Shown here one piece after another: positions 49,968-50,175 of a stretch of DNA of 50,175 bases. Source of the DNA: Prevotella sp. (GTDB lineage Bacteria; Bacteroidota; Bacteroidia; Bacteroidales; Bacteroidaceae). How positions within the stretch are numbered: the stretch's first letter is position 1; the number at the start of each line of letters is the position of its first letter. The position numbers and the translations under genes are program-made. Where the stretch lies: contig JAFUSV010000138.1 in the NCBI GenBank assembly GCA_017467565.1, forward strand, positions 1 to 50,175, in the 5' to 3' direction. Under the pieces are notes generated by a model that saw only the letters and a program-made list of their open reading frames with translations, was not told the origin of the DNA and did no database searches.

Positions 49968-50082
49968 AAGGCTACGGGTAGGCGAGCCTCGCTCGGGAAT
50001 GGGGCAGGGGTGGGGTGACTGACTTCTAATCCTTCACACGAGACAAGCAAAAGGGGGAAGGTACTGACCCCACCCCTACCCC

Positions 50083-50102
50083 TCCCCTACATGGGAGGGG
50101 AG
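50083..50102 (-). repeat. GC-rich hairpin repeat, copy L (core)
   Basis: Inverted exact partner of copy K. Its G-rich tail (AGGGGTGGGGT on the minus strand) follows directly, as in other family members. Confidence 0.8.
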
Positions 50103-50154
50103 TGTCTGCGGGCAGCCCTTAGTCCTTACATGGAAATGTGGAGTGCCTGCGAAA

Positions 50155-50175
50155 AACTTCAAACTTCAAACTTCA
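50155..50175 (+). repeat. 7-bp simple repeat (CTTCAAA)n, cut by window edge
   Basis: Three units, in opposite orientation to the block at 49891; they frame the K/L pair. Confidence 0.7.

Larger units (their letters stand above)
49827..50175. other. Repeat-rich non-coding region after HU
   Basis: The 349 bp to the window edge carry no gene. They hold the HU terminator, a 7-bp simple repeat, and GC-rich repeats K and L in opposite orientation. A second 7-bp repeat block starts at 50155. Confidence 0.7.

Overview
The window is chromosomal DNA of a Bacteroidales bacterium, most likely Prevotella or a close relative. The evidence is Bacteroidota-type promoters (TAnnTTTG at -7, no purine-rich leader), type IX secretion C-terminal sorting domains on two secreted proteins, a fused SecDF, a hybrid two-component regulator joining kinase, receiver and AraC domains in one chain, an HU gene with a typical Bacteroidota promoter, and many lipoproteins. 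No phage, insertion sequence or CRISPR array was seen. The species cannot be fixed from sequence alone.

Layout. 1-2344: a TPR lipoprotein cut by the window edge follows a TGS-uridine-kinase-like nucleoside kinase, both on the minus strand. 2380-20464: a minus-strand series of six genes for secreted or surface proteins. In order of transcription these are a Big2/T9SS protein, an outer-membrane barrel, a 2,724-residue giant secreted protein, an Fn3-like protein and two lipoproteins. Upstream lies a 4 x 22 bp operator-like tandem array, then the hybrid regulator gene. 23734-26476: an AlbA_2 protein and two secreted proteins. 26561-29339: SufE, a degenerate papain-like lipoprotein and CysS. 29531-31604: an outer-membrane barrel, a surface lipoprotein and tRNA-Arg(CCU). 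31644-40648: nine tightly packed minus-strand genes. An AraC regulator leads, then a GNAT-like protein, ketosynthase, acyl carrier protein, hotdog dehydratase, MMPL exporter, CrtI-like oxidoreductase, FabG-like reductase and LolA-like carrier. This looks like a compact aryl-polyene/flexirubin-type lipid pathway with its own regulator. 40780-43744: a TonB-dependent receptor followed by a rhodanese-metallohydrolase fusion. 43940-49826: SecDF, an EEP-family hydrolase, a rhomboid protease and HU.

The most unusual structural signal is a family of short GC-rich hairpin repeats, about 30-40 bp (CCCCTCC-loop-GGAGGGG followed by GGGGTGGG). There are about twelve copies. Four lie inside coding sequence, exactly in the signal-peptide regions of three neighbouring surface-protein genes, and they are read in two different frames. 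A fourth gene in the same series, the giant one, takes its signal-peptide core from an A/T-rich simple repeat that also forms an inverted repeat around its start codon. Repeats therefore seem to have been recruited as export signals in this locus.

The two best candidates for under-described systems are the nine-gene polyene-like operon and the giant-protein surface operon with its operator array. Their functions are inferred from domains and context only.
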